This document shows positions 54,401-62,033 of a stretch of DNA of 64,000 nucleotides, piece after piece (positions within the stretch are counted from its first letter, which is position 1; each line of letters begins with the position of its first letter). Under the pieces are notes generated by a model that saw only the letters and a program-made list of their open reading frames with translations, had not been told where the DNA came from and did not search any database. The position numbers and the translations under genes were made by a program. This DNA is from Termitidicoccus mucosus (GTDB lineage Bacteria; Verrucomicrobiota; Verrucomicrobiia; Opitutales; Opitutaceae), in assembly GCF_038725785.1 (NCBI RefSeq), contig NZ_CP109796.1, positions 5,084,001 through 5,148,000 of the forward strand. Direction: 5' to 3'.

Positions 54401-54592
54401 GGCGTCCTGCGGGGCGGCGGGAACGTGCTGGAAATCGAGGTGGTCAACGAATGGCGCAACCGCCTGGTCGGGGACGCGGCGCTGCCGGAGGAAAGACGCC
54501 TCACGAGGACAAATATTCCCACCGACCCGAAGTCGCCGCTGCTGCCATCGGGATTACTTGGCCCGGTGAGGCTGGTGTCGGCTAAATGGTGA
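51494..54592 (+). CDS. GH106-like alpha-L-rhamnosidase, Tat-exported
   Basis: A 1032-residue enzyme. The start at 51494 gives MKRREFIKIGSLAGASLAV, a twin-arginine signal (RREFIK followed by a hydrophobic core), unlike the Sec signals of the flanking paralogues. Catalytic-barrel landmarks are GYWWWLDGQVSRAGITRDL, CSDSFEDGFPNWTESI, SAGPSRSGTMCMDALKNLG, ADLPMGEFW and TASAEAFTSNRHW. The C-terminal sandwich has VRLNGRDLGTVWTAPWRVDV. It lacks the LamG insert of the first enzyme and is closer to the third (54713). It should act in the periplasm on rhamnose-containing oligosaccharides. Tat export suggests folding or cofactor loading before secretion. The gap to the next gene is 120 bases. Confidence 0.88.
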   Translation: MKRREFIKIGSLAGASLAVCQTGLFAKVPESGGAVAGDADAPELAKAFARVPDSARPGGYWWWLDGQVSRAGITRDLEEFAAKGIGSVLFVNSTNLGPRESRRKGVAFLSEEWMDLYKHAVREADRLGIEFGVNLSGGWCMGGPWIGPRDSGRWFLQSRMVVTGPQKFTGALPLPGNRDGYDKVFNPPGYKDYIDLPLEKLDYRDTCVVAFRDEAGEAARIGDKERLARLPAKTNRRDASNFTRARDVMGPALAPWAAHPDDKPVAPDDVVDLTSRMGPDGRLDWEVPPGRWVIVRTGHRMTGSRLMIAPPEADGLSVDWLASKPVDIQFEKLGRVFLEGGKVNGRNTLQYFCSDSFEDGFPNWTESILEEFEKRRGYDPRPYTPVLNGFIIGGAEISDRFLHDYRKTVADCMADRHYAYFGEKCHELGLEAQHESAGPSRSGTMCMDALKNLGRADLPMGEFWVGRQHEEPGGLDPKLGYGVTRLEDGQNKVTKMVASAAHIYGRRTASAEAFTSNRHWQDAPGMLKQAADRAFCEGINRLFMHTTTASRPEDGKPGYEYYAGTHFNPNATWWHHSGAFLKYIARCQHLLRQGLFVADVLYYTGDWAPNIVPPKQLDPSLGFGYDYDACNAEVLLARLSVSPEDGRLVLPDGMSYRLLVLPETDRMPVEVLEKIKVLVAAGATVSGPRPARDPGLKNYPGCDHAVDRMAREVWGDCDGKTRTMNRHGRGRVYWGVTPREILAKDGVGPDFACAENADAAARATGVANASGTGMDFIHRSTGDEEIYFVANQSGRAQTQDCSFRVGGRKPEIWNPLDGTMRAAAHREERGRTALSLEFAPFQSFFVVFPAKPSGLARQAGARNFPVQAPVRELSGPWTVKFDPAWGGPAEIEFARLEDWTMRAEDGIKHYSGSALYIKHFDYENDATAADDENARLMLDLGEVRDIAGVRLNGRDLGTVWTAPWRVDVTGVLRGGGNVLEIEVVNEWRNRLVGDAALPEERRLTRTNIPTDPKSPLLPSGLLGPVRLVSAKW

Positions 54593-54712
54593 AACTGGAT
54601 GAACGATCTATTATAACAGAAGAAAACAAAGGGGACGAAGGGAGCATATGATAAAGGGTCTTCTTTGTTTCTTTTGTCACCTTCTGTTCAATAAAAACCA
54701 ATAAATAATATA

Positions 54713-57700
54713 ATGACGCGACGCATCCCCGGCAAATTCATCGGTGTTCTTGCCGCCGCGATTGCCTGTTTGCTTTCGGGTGCGACCGCGCAATCCGCCG
54801 ATGCGCTCGAGCGCGGTTTCGTCAGGCCGCCCGACGCCGCCAAGCCGGCGACGTTTTGGTGGTGGTTCAACAGCAACGTCAACAAGGCCGGCATCACGCG
54901 CGACCTTGAGGAATTTCGCGCCAAGGGCATCGGCGGCGTGGTCCTGATCAATTCCACCACCGGCTTCGGCACGCGCCCGATTCCGAAGGGGCCGGCGTTC
55001 CTGTCGCCGGAGTGGCGCGAGCTTTTCCGTCACGCGATGCGCGAGGCGGAACGGCTCGGCATCGAGGTGGGCGTCAACCTGAGCACCGGCTGGTGCATGG
55101 GCGGGCCCTGGATCCAGCCGGAAAATTCCGGGCGCTGGTTCCTGCAATCGTCACTGGTTGTCGAGGGGCCGCAAAAATTTTCCGGCGCGCTGCCGTTGCC
55201 GGGCGGCCGCGATGGCTACGACGGCGCGCGGCAGTTGTTCATAAAAGACTACGTCGACCTGCCGCTCGAAAAACTCGACTACCGCGACACGAAGATCATT
55301 GCGTTTCCCGAGCCGGCCGATGCGGCGGAGGGCGTGCGGCTTTCGGGCGGGCGCCTGAAAGCGCTCCAGGCGAAAAGCAACCGCCTCGACGCGAGCAGCC
55401 ACGCTTTCGTGCGGGAGGTGATGGCGCCGCCGCTCGCGCCGTGGAAGGCCGAGCCGGGCGACCGTCCGCTCGCGGCGCGCGACGTGATCGACCTCACGGA
55501 CAAGGTCGGCGCGGACGGGCGTCTCGAATGGGAGGTGCCGCCGGGCCGCTGGGTGATTTTGCGCACGGGGCATCGCATGACGGGCGCGCGCACCGCCTAT
55601 GCGCTGCCCGAGGCGGACGGCCTCGAGATTGACTGGCTCGACGAGGCGGGCGTCGAGGCGCAGTTCGCGCACCTCGGAAAAATTTTCCTCGAGGAAACCG
55701 CCGCCGCGGGCGTGCGCGCGGGCAGGGACGGGACGCTGAGGTATTTTCACAATGACAGTTTCGAGGACGGGTTTCCGAACTGGACGGCGTCGATGCTCGA
55801 AAAATTCCGCCGTTATCGCGGCTATGACGCCACGCCCTGGCTGCCGGTTTTCGCGGGCCGCATCGTCGGCAGCGCGGAAGCCTCCGACCGTTTTCTCTAC
55901 GATTACCGGCGCACGGTCGCCGATCTCATGGCCGACGGGCATTACAAGCGCTTCGAGGAACTGTGCCGCGAGCACGGCCTGGAGGCGGAGTCCGAGGCCG
56001 CCGGCCCGAGCTGGTCGGCGACGATGTGCATGGACGCGCTCAAAAATCTCGGGCGCGTGAGCCGGCCGATGGGCGAGTTCTGGCAGGACAACTACCGCTT
56101 CGTGCAAAACGGCCAGAATCAGGTTGGCAAAATGATCGCCACCGCGGCGCACGTTTACGGGAAGCGGACGGCCTCCGCCGAGGCGTTCACCACGTTCGCG
56201 CACTGGAGCGACGATCCCGCGGCGCTCAAGCCCACCGCCGACCGCGCGTTTTGCGAGGGCATCAACCGTTTTGTTTTCCACACCTCGACGGCCACGCGTC
56301 CCGAGGACGGCAAGCCCGGCTACGAATACGGCGCGGGCACGCACTTCAACCCGAACATCACGTGGTGGAATCAGGCGGGCGCGTTTCTCGACTACATCGG
56401 ACGCTGCCAGCACCTGCTCCAGAGCGGCCTTTTCGCGGCCGACGTGCTTTACTACAACGGCGATTGGGCCCCGAACCTCGTCGAGCCCAGGCACACGCCG
56501 CCCGGCCTCGGCGAAGGCTACGACTACGACGTGTGCGGCACCGATGCGCTGCTCACGCGCCTGTCGGTGTCGCCGGAGGACGGGCGCCTCGTGCTGCCCG
56601 ACGGCATGAGCTACCGCGTGCTCGTGCTCCCGGACAGCGACCGCATGACCGTCGAGGTCGCGCGGAAAATCAGCGACTTGGTGAGGGCCGGTGCGACGGT
56701 GATCGGGCCGCGTCCGTCGCAGGCGCCCGGCCTGGCCGGCTATCCGCAATGCGACGCCGAGGTGCGCGCGATCGCGGCGGAGGTGTGGGGCGATTGCGAC
56801 GGACGGGCGCGCACGGAAAACAAATGCGGACGCGGGCGCGTGCTCTGGGGAAAAACCGAGCGCGCGGCGCTCGCGGACGCGGGCGTGTATCCCGACTTCG
56901 AATACGACACGGCGGCGGGATCGCTCGACTGGATTCATCGCACGGTGCCGGGCGGGGCGGGGGAGGGCGGCGGCGCGGAAATTTGGTTCGTCGTCAATCG
57001 CAACGCGCGGGAGGACCGTGTCACATGCGTGTTTCGCGCGGCGGGCGCGCAGCCGGAAATATGGGATCCGGTCACCGGAGAACGCCGCGAAGCCGCCGAG
57101 TGGTGGAGCGAGGGCGGCGGGAGCGAGGCGTGTGGTTTGCCCGCGCGGACGGTCGTGCCGCTGGCCTTCGCGCCGCGCCAGTCGTTGTTTGTCGTTTTCA
57201 GAAAACCCGCCGCGGCGAAAACCGCCGCGCCGGCGCAACGCGTTGCGGGCGCCTGCAACATGCCGTCGCTCGCGCCCGTCCAGGAGATTTCGGGCGCGTG
57301 GACGCTCGCGTTCGACCCGGCGTGGGGCGGCCCGGCGCAGGTCGAGTTTGCAAGTTTGATGGACTGGACACTGCATCGCGACGAGGGCATCCGTCATTAT
57401 TCCGGCACGGTCACCTATACGAAAAAGTTCGATCTGGAGGACGGCGCGAGCGCGACCGGGGGCCGCCGGCTCTTCCTCGATCTGGGCGTGGTGAAAAACC
57501 TCGCGACCGTGCGTCTAAACGGCGCGCCGCTCGGCACGGTGTGGACGGCCCCGTGGCGGGTGGACATCACCGGCGCGGCCAGGCGCGCGGGCAACGTGCT
57601 CGAAATCGACATCGTGAATCTCTGGCCCAATCGCCTGATTGGCGACAAATACCTGCCGGCGTCGCAAAAATTCACCCGCACCAACATCCCGCTCAAGGAT

Positions 57701-57763
57701 GACGCCGCGCTTCTGCCCTCGGGCCTGATCGGCCCCGTGCGGATATTGCAGGAAAAACGCTGA
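54713..57763 (+). CDS. GH106-like alpha-L-rhamnosidase, third copy
   Basis: A 1016-residue enzyme with Sec signal KFIGVLAAAIACLLSGATAQ. Barrel landmarks match the second copy: FWWWFNSNVNKAGITRDLEE, YFHNDSFEDGFPNWTASM, SWSATMCMDALKNLGRVSRP, MGEFWQDNY and TASAEAFTTFAHW. The C-terminus carries the galactose-binding-like sandwich (VRLNGAPLGTVWTAPW). It and the Tat-exported paralogue align along their whole length, pointing to local duplication. Both should cleave terminal alpha-L-rhamnosyl bonds; differing linkage preference is the usual reason for several GH106 enzymes in one locus. The gene is convergent with rpiB, with an inverted repeat between them. Confidence 0.88.
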   Translation: MTRRIPGKFIGVLAAAIACLLSGATAQSADALERGFVRPPDAAKPATFWWWFNSNVNKAGITRDLEEFRAKGIGGVVLINSTTGFGTRPIPKGPAFLSPEWRELFRHAMREAERLGIEVGVNLSTGWCMGGPWIQPENSGRWFLQSSLVVEGPQKFSGALPLPGGRDGYDGARQLFIKDYVDLPLEKLDYRDTKIIAFPEPADAAEGVRLSGGRLKALQAKSNRLDASSHAFVREVMAPPLAPWKAEPGDRPLAARDVIDLTDKVGADGRLEWEVPPGRWVILRTGHRMTGARTAYALPEADGLEIDWLDEAGVEAQFAHLGKIFLEETAAAGVRAGRDGTLRYFHNDSFEDGFPNWTASMLEKFRRYRGYDATPWLPVFAGRIVGSAEASDRFLYDYRRTVADLMADGHYKRFEELCREHGLEAESEAAGPSWSATMCMDALKNLGRVSRPMGEFWQDNYRFVQNGQNQVGKMIATAAHVYGKRTASAEAFTTFAHWSDDPAALKPTADRAFCEGINRFVFHTSTATRPEDGKPGYEYGAGTHFNPNITWWNQAGAFLDYIGRCQHLLQSGLFAADVLYYNGDWAPNLVEPRHTPPGLGEGYDYDVCGTDALLTRLSVSPEDGRLVLPDGMSYRVLVLPDSDRMTVEVARKISDLVRAGATVIGPRPSQAPGLAGYPQCDAEVRAIAAEVWGDCDGRARTENKCGRGRVLWGKTERAALADAGVYPDFEYDTAAGSLDWIHRTVPGGAGEGGGAEIWFVVNRNAREDRVTCVFRAAGAQPEIWDPVTGERREAAEWWSEGGGSEACGLPARTVVPLAFAPRQSLFVVFRKPAAAKTAAPAQRVAGACNMPSLAPVQEISGAWTLAFDPAWGGPAQVEFASLMDWTLHRDEGIRHYSGTVTYTKKFDLEDGASATGGRRLFLDLGVVKNLATVRLNGAPLGTVWTAPWRVDITGAARRAGNVLEIDIVNLWPNRLIGDKYLPASQKFTRTNIPLKDDAALLPSGLIGPVRILQEKR

Positions 57764-57776
57764 CCGCGGCGCTCAA

Positions 57777-57811
57777 GCGAATCCGAAGGGACACAGGCGG
57801 GTGCGATTCGC
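57777..57811. terminator. Inverted repeat between convergent genes
   Basis: GCGAATC (57777-57783) and GATTCGC (57805-57811) form a 7-bp stem with a 21-base loop just after the third rhamnosidase stop. There is no T-run. It is a weak terminator candidate for the rhamnosidase transcript, located 77 bases before the rpiB stop on the other strand. Confidence 0.3.
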
Positions 57812-57887
57812 GCCATTCGCATCCAAATCGTTTTGTGAATGAGTAATCACGGGAAATTATTTGGGCAACGCGGCACCTCGAGAGCGC

Positions 57888-58349
57888 CTAAGAACGATAC
57901 AAGTGCTCTATCTGCATCATTCGCTCGACTTTCGGCAACGATCGTCCGCCTTCAAATTCGGATGCCAGGAAACTCCGGACAATCATCTTGGCAAGTTCCG
58001 GGCCGACGACCCGCGCCCCGATGGTTATAATCTGGGCGTTGTTGCTTTTTCGCGCGCGCTCCGCCGAATACGGATCGTGCGCCTGGGCCGCCCTCACGCC
58101 GGGGACCTTGTTGGCGGACATGGCCATGCCGATGCCCGTGCCGCACAGGAGAATCCCGAGGGGATGGCGTCCGGTGCGAACCGCCTCCGCCACCGCGAGG
58201 GCGATGTCGGGATATAATACGGGAACGCCGTTGTCCGTGCCGGCATCCTCGACCTCGTGGCCCAGCTCCATGATATATTGCTTGAGTATGTTCTTAAGAT
58301 CACAGGCGGCTTCATCGCAGCCCAGTATGATTGATGGTTTTGTTGTCAT
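57888..58349 (-). CDS. rpiB: RpiB/LacAB-family sugar-phosphate isomerase
   Basis: A 153-residue cytoplasmic isomerase. It has IILGCDEAACDLKNILKQY at the N-terminus, the active-site Cys loop LLCGTGIGMAMSANKVPGVR, and HDPYSAERARKSNNAQ, the conserved phosphate- and substrate-binding segment. All are classical for ribose-5-phosphate isomerase B. The family also contains LacA/LacB, allose-6-phosphate isomerase and the tetrose-phosphate isomerases of erythritol and threitol pathways. It lies eight bases after the SorC-type regulator gene and is the last gene of the second glycerophosphate operon. A substrate other than ribose-5-phosphate is therefore possible, and sequence alone does not decide. 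Confidence 0.92.
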   Translation of the reverse strand: MTTKPSIILGCDEAACDLKNILKQYIMELGHEVEDAGTDNGVPVLYPDIALAVAEAVRTGRHPLGILLCGTGIGMAMSANKVPGVRAAQAHDPYSAERARKSNNAQIITIGARVVGPELAKMIVRSFLASEFEGGRSLPKVERMMQIEHLYRS

Positions 58350-58357
58350 GATGGCGT

Positions 58358-59344
58358 TCAGATTTTTCTATTTTTGGCGGGACGGCGGCGGCGCGGCGCT
58401 TTTTCCTTCGCCAGCGCCTCCGCGCCCGCCTCGTCGATGACGAGTGTTTTGATCAGTCCTCCGCGCGCGGCGGCGGCGACGGCCTGCGCCTTGTCGGCGC
58501 CGACCGCGATGGCAATGACTCGCGGCGTTTTGCGCAACATGGAGACATCCATGCTGATCACCCGGTTTTTCCACGGCGTGTCGCATTCGCGGCCCTCATG
58601 GTCGAAAAAGCGGCCGCATATCTCCCCGACGGCGCCGCCTCGCCTGAGTGCATTGAGGTCTCCCGCGGTCAGCACACCGCGCTCGACAAAGGCGGAATCG
58701 CCCATCGCGCCGATGCCGACCAGCGCCGCGTCGGCATGGTCGAAGCGTCTCCAGACCGCCTGGATTTGCGAGAAGCTGAGAAACGAATCCCTTGCCGCGC
58801 GATTGGGAACGAACGCCGGCGTGGTGAGGGTCAAAAACCTGCCGCCCCAGCGCCGCACCAGCGAGCGGCCCAATTCCATCGCGTCAACCTCGCTTATGCT
58901 GGAGTCGATGCCGCCCATCGCCTGAACCACGACCAGCTGCCTTCCATCGCGCTCGGGCAGGTGATCCGCAAGTTCCTTCACGGTCCGCCCGCCCGCGATG
59001 GCGATGATTCCCGCGGATGGAAGAAGGCCGGAAACAAGCGGCGCGCCGATGATCCCGACGGTCGCGCGCGCCACGTCGCCGGTCGCGTGCTCGGCGGTCT
59101 TTGCCACGATGACGCTTTCCAACCCGAATTGTCCGCGCAACGCCTGCTCCAGCTTCCGGTTGCGCGGCTCATACTCCTCGACGGTAATGCGCACGATGCC
59201 GCGCTTTCGCGCCTCGGCAAGAATCCGGGAGATCTTGGCCTGGGACACCCCCGCCAGCCGGGCGACCTCGGGCTGGCTCACGTGGTCGATATAATAAAGC
59301 TTCGCGACAAAACGGACCTGTTCATCTGGATATTCGTGGCTCAT
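58358..59344 (-). CDS. SorC/CggR-family transcriptional regulator, copy 2
   Basis: A 328-residue paralogue of the regulator at 12885. The helix-turn-helix is PEVARLAGVSQAKISRILAE (residues ~25-44), nearly the same as copy 1 in the recognition helix (VSQAKISRIL versus VSQAKVSRLL), so the two may bind the same or very similar operators. The SorC effector domain follows (IIAIAGGRTVKELA, GGAVGEICGRFFDHEG). It ends in a very basic tail (PRRRRPAKNRK). It is followed by rpiB and preceded, 131 bases upstream, by the second phosphodiesterase gene. No GAATA dyad lies at its own start, so it may be expressed only as part of the operon. Confidence 0.9.
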   Translation of the reverse strand: MSHEYPDEQVRFVAKLYYIDHVSQPEVARLAGVSQAKISRILAEARKRGIVRITVEEYEPRNRKLEQALRGQFGLESVIVAKTAEHATGDVARATVGIIGAPLVSGLLPSAGIIAIAGGRTVKELADHLPERDGRQLVVVQAMGGIDSSISEVDAMELGRSLVRRWGGRFLTLTTPAFVPNRAARDSFLSFSQIQAVWRRFDHADAALVGIGAMGDSAFVERGVLTAGDLNALRRGGAVGEICGRFFDHEGRECDTPWKNRVISMDVSMLRKTPRVIAIAVGADKAQAVAAAARGGLIKTLVIDEAGAEALAKEKAPRRRRPAKNRKI

Positions 59345-59475
59345 GGCACTAAATGATGTTAACGGACGGCTGCTATGTTTTTCCCCGATATCCCATATTG
59401 TGTTATTTCAGGATGCCGCGCAAGCAACAGGGATTGCGAAATCTCATCGGTTGCCGGATGCTAATCGCGGTTGGT

Positions 59476-60468
59476 CTATTTTCTGGAATAATATTTCCGA
59501 ATCTCCGCCAGCACAGCGTCGGGATAATCCGTCGCGATGGAGGCGACCCCCAAGTCGAACAGATCGGAGCATACGCTGGTATCCGATGTATAAGGCAGGG
59601 TTTGGAACAGGATATTCCGCGTCCGCAACTCGTCGCCGAGTTTTCTCAAAAAATCATCCGAAATAGTAAACTGGTTGGGATTTGCCTTTTCGCGTTCGAT
59701 GGTGGTTTTAAGGCGGCCCGCTTGTATGGCGGCCATCTCCAGCGCCTCCCCGATGGTTTTTGTGGGGAAGATATGAATCTGCAACTGCGTGATGCCTTCA
59801 AACCCGGTTTTTCGGATTTCCCTCAGGGTTTTGTTCAGCGCTTCCTCATCCCCGCGCATCCACAGGAGCGTTTCCGATTCGGGAACCAGTTTTTTCCATT
59901 CGCGGATCAATTGATGCCTGGATGTCGTGAAAACGACCTGTTTTTCAACCTTATATTTTATGACCTCCCCGGCGAGCTGTCGCAAATCGACACTTTTGAT
60001 GTCCATGTAAAGACGCCGTCCGGGCCGGTCTTGCATGACTTTGAAAACATCGGAAATGGTGGATACTTTGCGCCCAAAAAACTGATCGCCCTTCCAGGCG
60101 CCGACATCAAGCTTCAGGAGATCCTCAAAGGTGACATCCTTGACTCCCAGTTTTGCCATTTCGGGGGCGATGCCTTTGACGACACGGGAGAAATTGCCGT
60201 CATGGAAAGTCACGATGACACCGTCGCGCGTCGTCCTCAAATCGCATTCCGGCCAGGTCCCAAGGGACCAGCCCGTTTCAAACGCGGCGATTGTGTTTTC
60301 CTCGGCCAGCACGCCGGCGCCACGATGGCTTTGCACGATCACCTTGTCCACCGGAACATGATCGACTATATTCCATGCTTTTTCGACGGATGGCGCCTCC
60401 GCCGGAAACAACCAAAGCGTGGATGCGAAAAACACGGGGGCGATTATGATTTTTGGGAATGGTTTCAT
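59476..60468 (-). CDS. Periplasmic glycerophosphodiester phosphodiesterase, copy 2
   Basis: A 330-residue GDPD enzyme with signal peptide KIIIAPVFFASTLWLFPAEA. Motifs: IVQSHRGAGVLAEENTIAAF (catalytic His and metal Glu, with the usual ENT intact), WPECDLRTTRDGVIVTFHD and LYMDIKSVD. It pairs with copy 1 (11872) along its whole length, including VPESxTLLWM before the C-terminal third. It should release glycerol phosphate from glycerophosphodiesters for uptake by the GlpT-like protein encoded upstream. The C-terminal ~110 residues differ most between the two copies, which could change headgroup preference. Confidence 0.9.
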   Translation of the reverse strand: MKPFPKIIIAPVFFASTLWLFPAEAPSVEKAWNIVDHVPVDKVIVQSHRGAGVLAEENTIAAFETGWSLGTWPECDLRTTRDGVIVTFHDGNFSRVVKGIAPEMAKLGVKDVTFEDLLKLDVGAWKGDQFFGRKVSTISDVFKVMQDRPGRRLYMDIKSVDLRQLAGEVIKYKVEKQVVFTTSRHQLIREWKKLVPESETLLWMRGDEEALNKTLREIRKTGFEGITQLQIHIFPTKTIGEALEMAAIQAGRLKTTIEREKANPNQFTISDDFLRKLGDELRTRNILFQTLPYTSDTSVCSDLFDLGVASIATDYPDAVLAEIRKYYSRK

Positions 60469-60491
60469 TGTTGTTGGGAGTGGTTTTTATT

Positions 60492-60600
60492 CACCACAAA
60501 GGGCACGAAGGAGCACACAGAACAAGACCAGTGGCGCGGAATCGCCAATTCTGGATTCTAACTTGCGGCTTCCAGCTTCTTCTTTGTGCCCTTTGTGGTG
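60492..60600. repeat. Inverted pair of CACCACAAAGGGCAC-type repeats
   Basis: CACCACAAAGGGCACGAAGG begins at 60492, and its near reverse complement CTTTGTGCCCTTTGTGGTG ends at 60600. About 70 bases separate the arms. The sequence resembles the 'CACCACAGAGGCACAGAG' class of intergenic repeats common in Verrucomicrobiota and Planctomycetes. It fills most of the 167-base gap between glpT2 and the phosphodiesterase gene and could form a long stem in the operon mRNA. Confidence 0.65.
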
Positions 60601-60635
60601 GGTTTTTCATTCATGCAAAATGGCGGGGCATTTGT

Positions 60636-61985
60636 TTATTGTTCCTGGTAGCCGTGCGCCTTGGCGGGCCAGGCAATGGCAAACAGCATCGTGCCAAGAA
60701 CGGCCGCCGCGCCCAGCCCGGCGAATCCGGCATCCCAGCCCCTGGCGGACACCAGCGCGCCCAACCCCCATCCCGACAGGACGGTGCTGGCATATCCGAA
60801 AAGACCGGTGAAGCCGATCGCCGTGGCGGCCGCATGCTTCGTCGCGAGGTTGGCGGCGGCGGTCCCGACGAGGCTCTGCGGTCCGTAAATCAGGAAGCCG
60901 ATGGCGCCGAGCAGCACTGTGTTCAGCAGCATGGAGTCTCCCGCGCAGCGCCAGAAGAGGATCGTGGCGACCGCGGCCAGAGCCATGTAGAGGACGCAAA
61001 CCCGTATGCAGCGTCCGCCAAAAAAACTGTCGGCCAGCCAGCCGGCAAGCAGGGTTCCGGCCAGTCCGGAGAGTTCAAAGCCCGCCACCATCCACCCCGC
61101 GTGCGTGAGCGCGATGCCCTTGGCCTGCGTGAGCAGGCTCGGCCCCCAGTCCAGAACCGCGTAGCGAATCGTATATACAAAGAAGTTCGCCAGGGCCAGC
61201 ATCCAAATATATTTGTTCCCGAAAACATTCTTTTTGAGTACCGTCGCGAATCCCGGCGCTCCTGCCGTTTCCTTCACGGACGCATGGCCGACCTCGGGCA
61301 GGCCGACCGAGGAGGGGGTGTCGGGAAGCGTTTTCCAAAGATACAACGCGCACACCGCCGCGATGCCCGCGGGCACATAAAAACAGAGCCGCCAATCCAT
61401 CACGACCAGATAGCCGCAAAGGACGACGGCGCAGCCGCCCCCGATGGTGTGCGAAATGTTCCACACGGCCATTCGGGTGACCAGCTTTTGGGGCGTGAAC
61501 CAGTGTGTCAGCAGACGGGCGCAGGGAGGGAATCCCATCCCCTGCACCCAGCCGTTCAGCAGCCAAAACAAGCCAAGCGCGACGGCCGCCGAATTCAGGC
61601 CGAACAAAAGATTAAAGCCGGCCGAGGCGAGCAACCCGGCGACCATGAAGACACGCGCATTGCAGCGATCTCCCAGAAAGCCGTTTGCAAATTTCGAGAC
61701 GCCATACAGCACGCCGTGCAAAGTCAGAAACAAGCCGAGCTGCGTTTTTCCGATCCCGAGTTCCTGTTCCATGGCGGGCATGGCGATCCCGAGATTTTTC
61801 CTCACAAAATAATACACCGCATAGCCGGCAATGGTGCTGACCAAAACCCGCCGCTGCCAGAACTTGAGGCTGCCGGCGATTTTTTCCGGGGCCATTTGCG
61901 GCGCAGCCGGAGCCGGGGCGAAGGCTTTTGCGATGAGCGCAAAAGGCGCTTTGCCTGGGGTATTGTCTGGCGGGGAGGAGGACAT
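60636..61985 (-). CDS. glpT: Glycerol-3-phosphate:phosphate antiporter family (GlpT-like), copy 2
   Basis: A 449-residue, 12-span organophosphate:phosphate antiporter. Both phosphate-binding arginine motifs of GlpT are present: YAVYYFVRKNLGIAMPAM in helix 1 and FFVYTIRYAVLDWGPSLL in helix 7, with the canonical VLDW that copy 1 lacks. GMGFPPCARLLTHWF and GYASTVLSGWGLGAL match copy 1. It carries an extra ~28-residue Pro/Ala-rich N-terminal tail (APAPAAPQMAPEK), so the true start could be internal. It lies between the glycerol-1-phosphate dehydrogenase gene (48 bases upstream) and the phosphodiesterase gene. Confidence 0.92.
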   Translation of the reverse strand: MSSSPPDNTPGKAPFALIAKAFAPAPAAPQMAPEKIAGSLKFWQRRVLVSTIAGYAVYYFVRKNLGIAMPAMEQELGIGKTQLGLFLTLHGVLYGVSKFANGFLGDRCNARVFMVAGLLASAGFNLLFGLNSAAVALGLFWLLNGWVQGMGFPPCARLLTHWFTPQKLVTRMAVWNISHTIGGGCAVVLCGYLVVMDWRLCFYVPAGIAAVCALYLWKTLPDTPSSVGLPEVGHASVKETAGAPGFATVLKKNVFGNKYIWMLALANFFVYTIRYAVLDWGPSLLTQAKGIALTHAGWMVAGFELSGLAGTLLAGWLADSFFGGRCIRVCVLYMALAAVATILFWRCAGDSMLLNTVLLGAIGFLIYGPQSLVGTAAANLATKHAAATAIGFTGLFGYASTVLSGWGLGALVSARGWDAGFAGLGAAAVLGTMLFAIAWPAKAHGYQEQ

Positions 61986-62033
61986 CTGCGGGATTTGTTT
62001 TTCGGGTCTCCGGCGGTTGTTCGGATTGATATA

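Noticed and set aside
55151-57397. 748-codon open frame antisense to the third rhamnosidase
   Set aside because: Composition dominated by Arg, Ala, Val and His, no motifs; the sense gene is unambiguous.
59480-59500. GGAATAATATTTCC resembling the GAATA dyad
   Set aside because: It lies inside the C-terminal coding sequence of the second phosphodiesterase, is not a correct GAATA-N2-TATTC match, and is explained by codons for Ile, Arg, Lys and Tyr.
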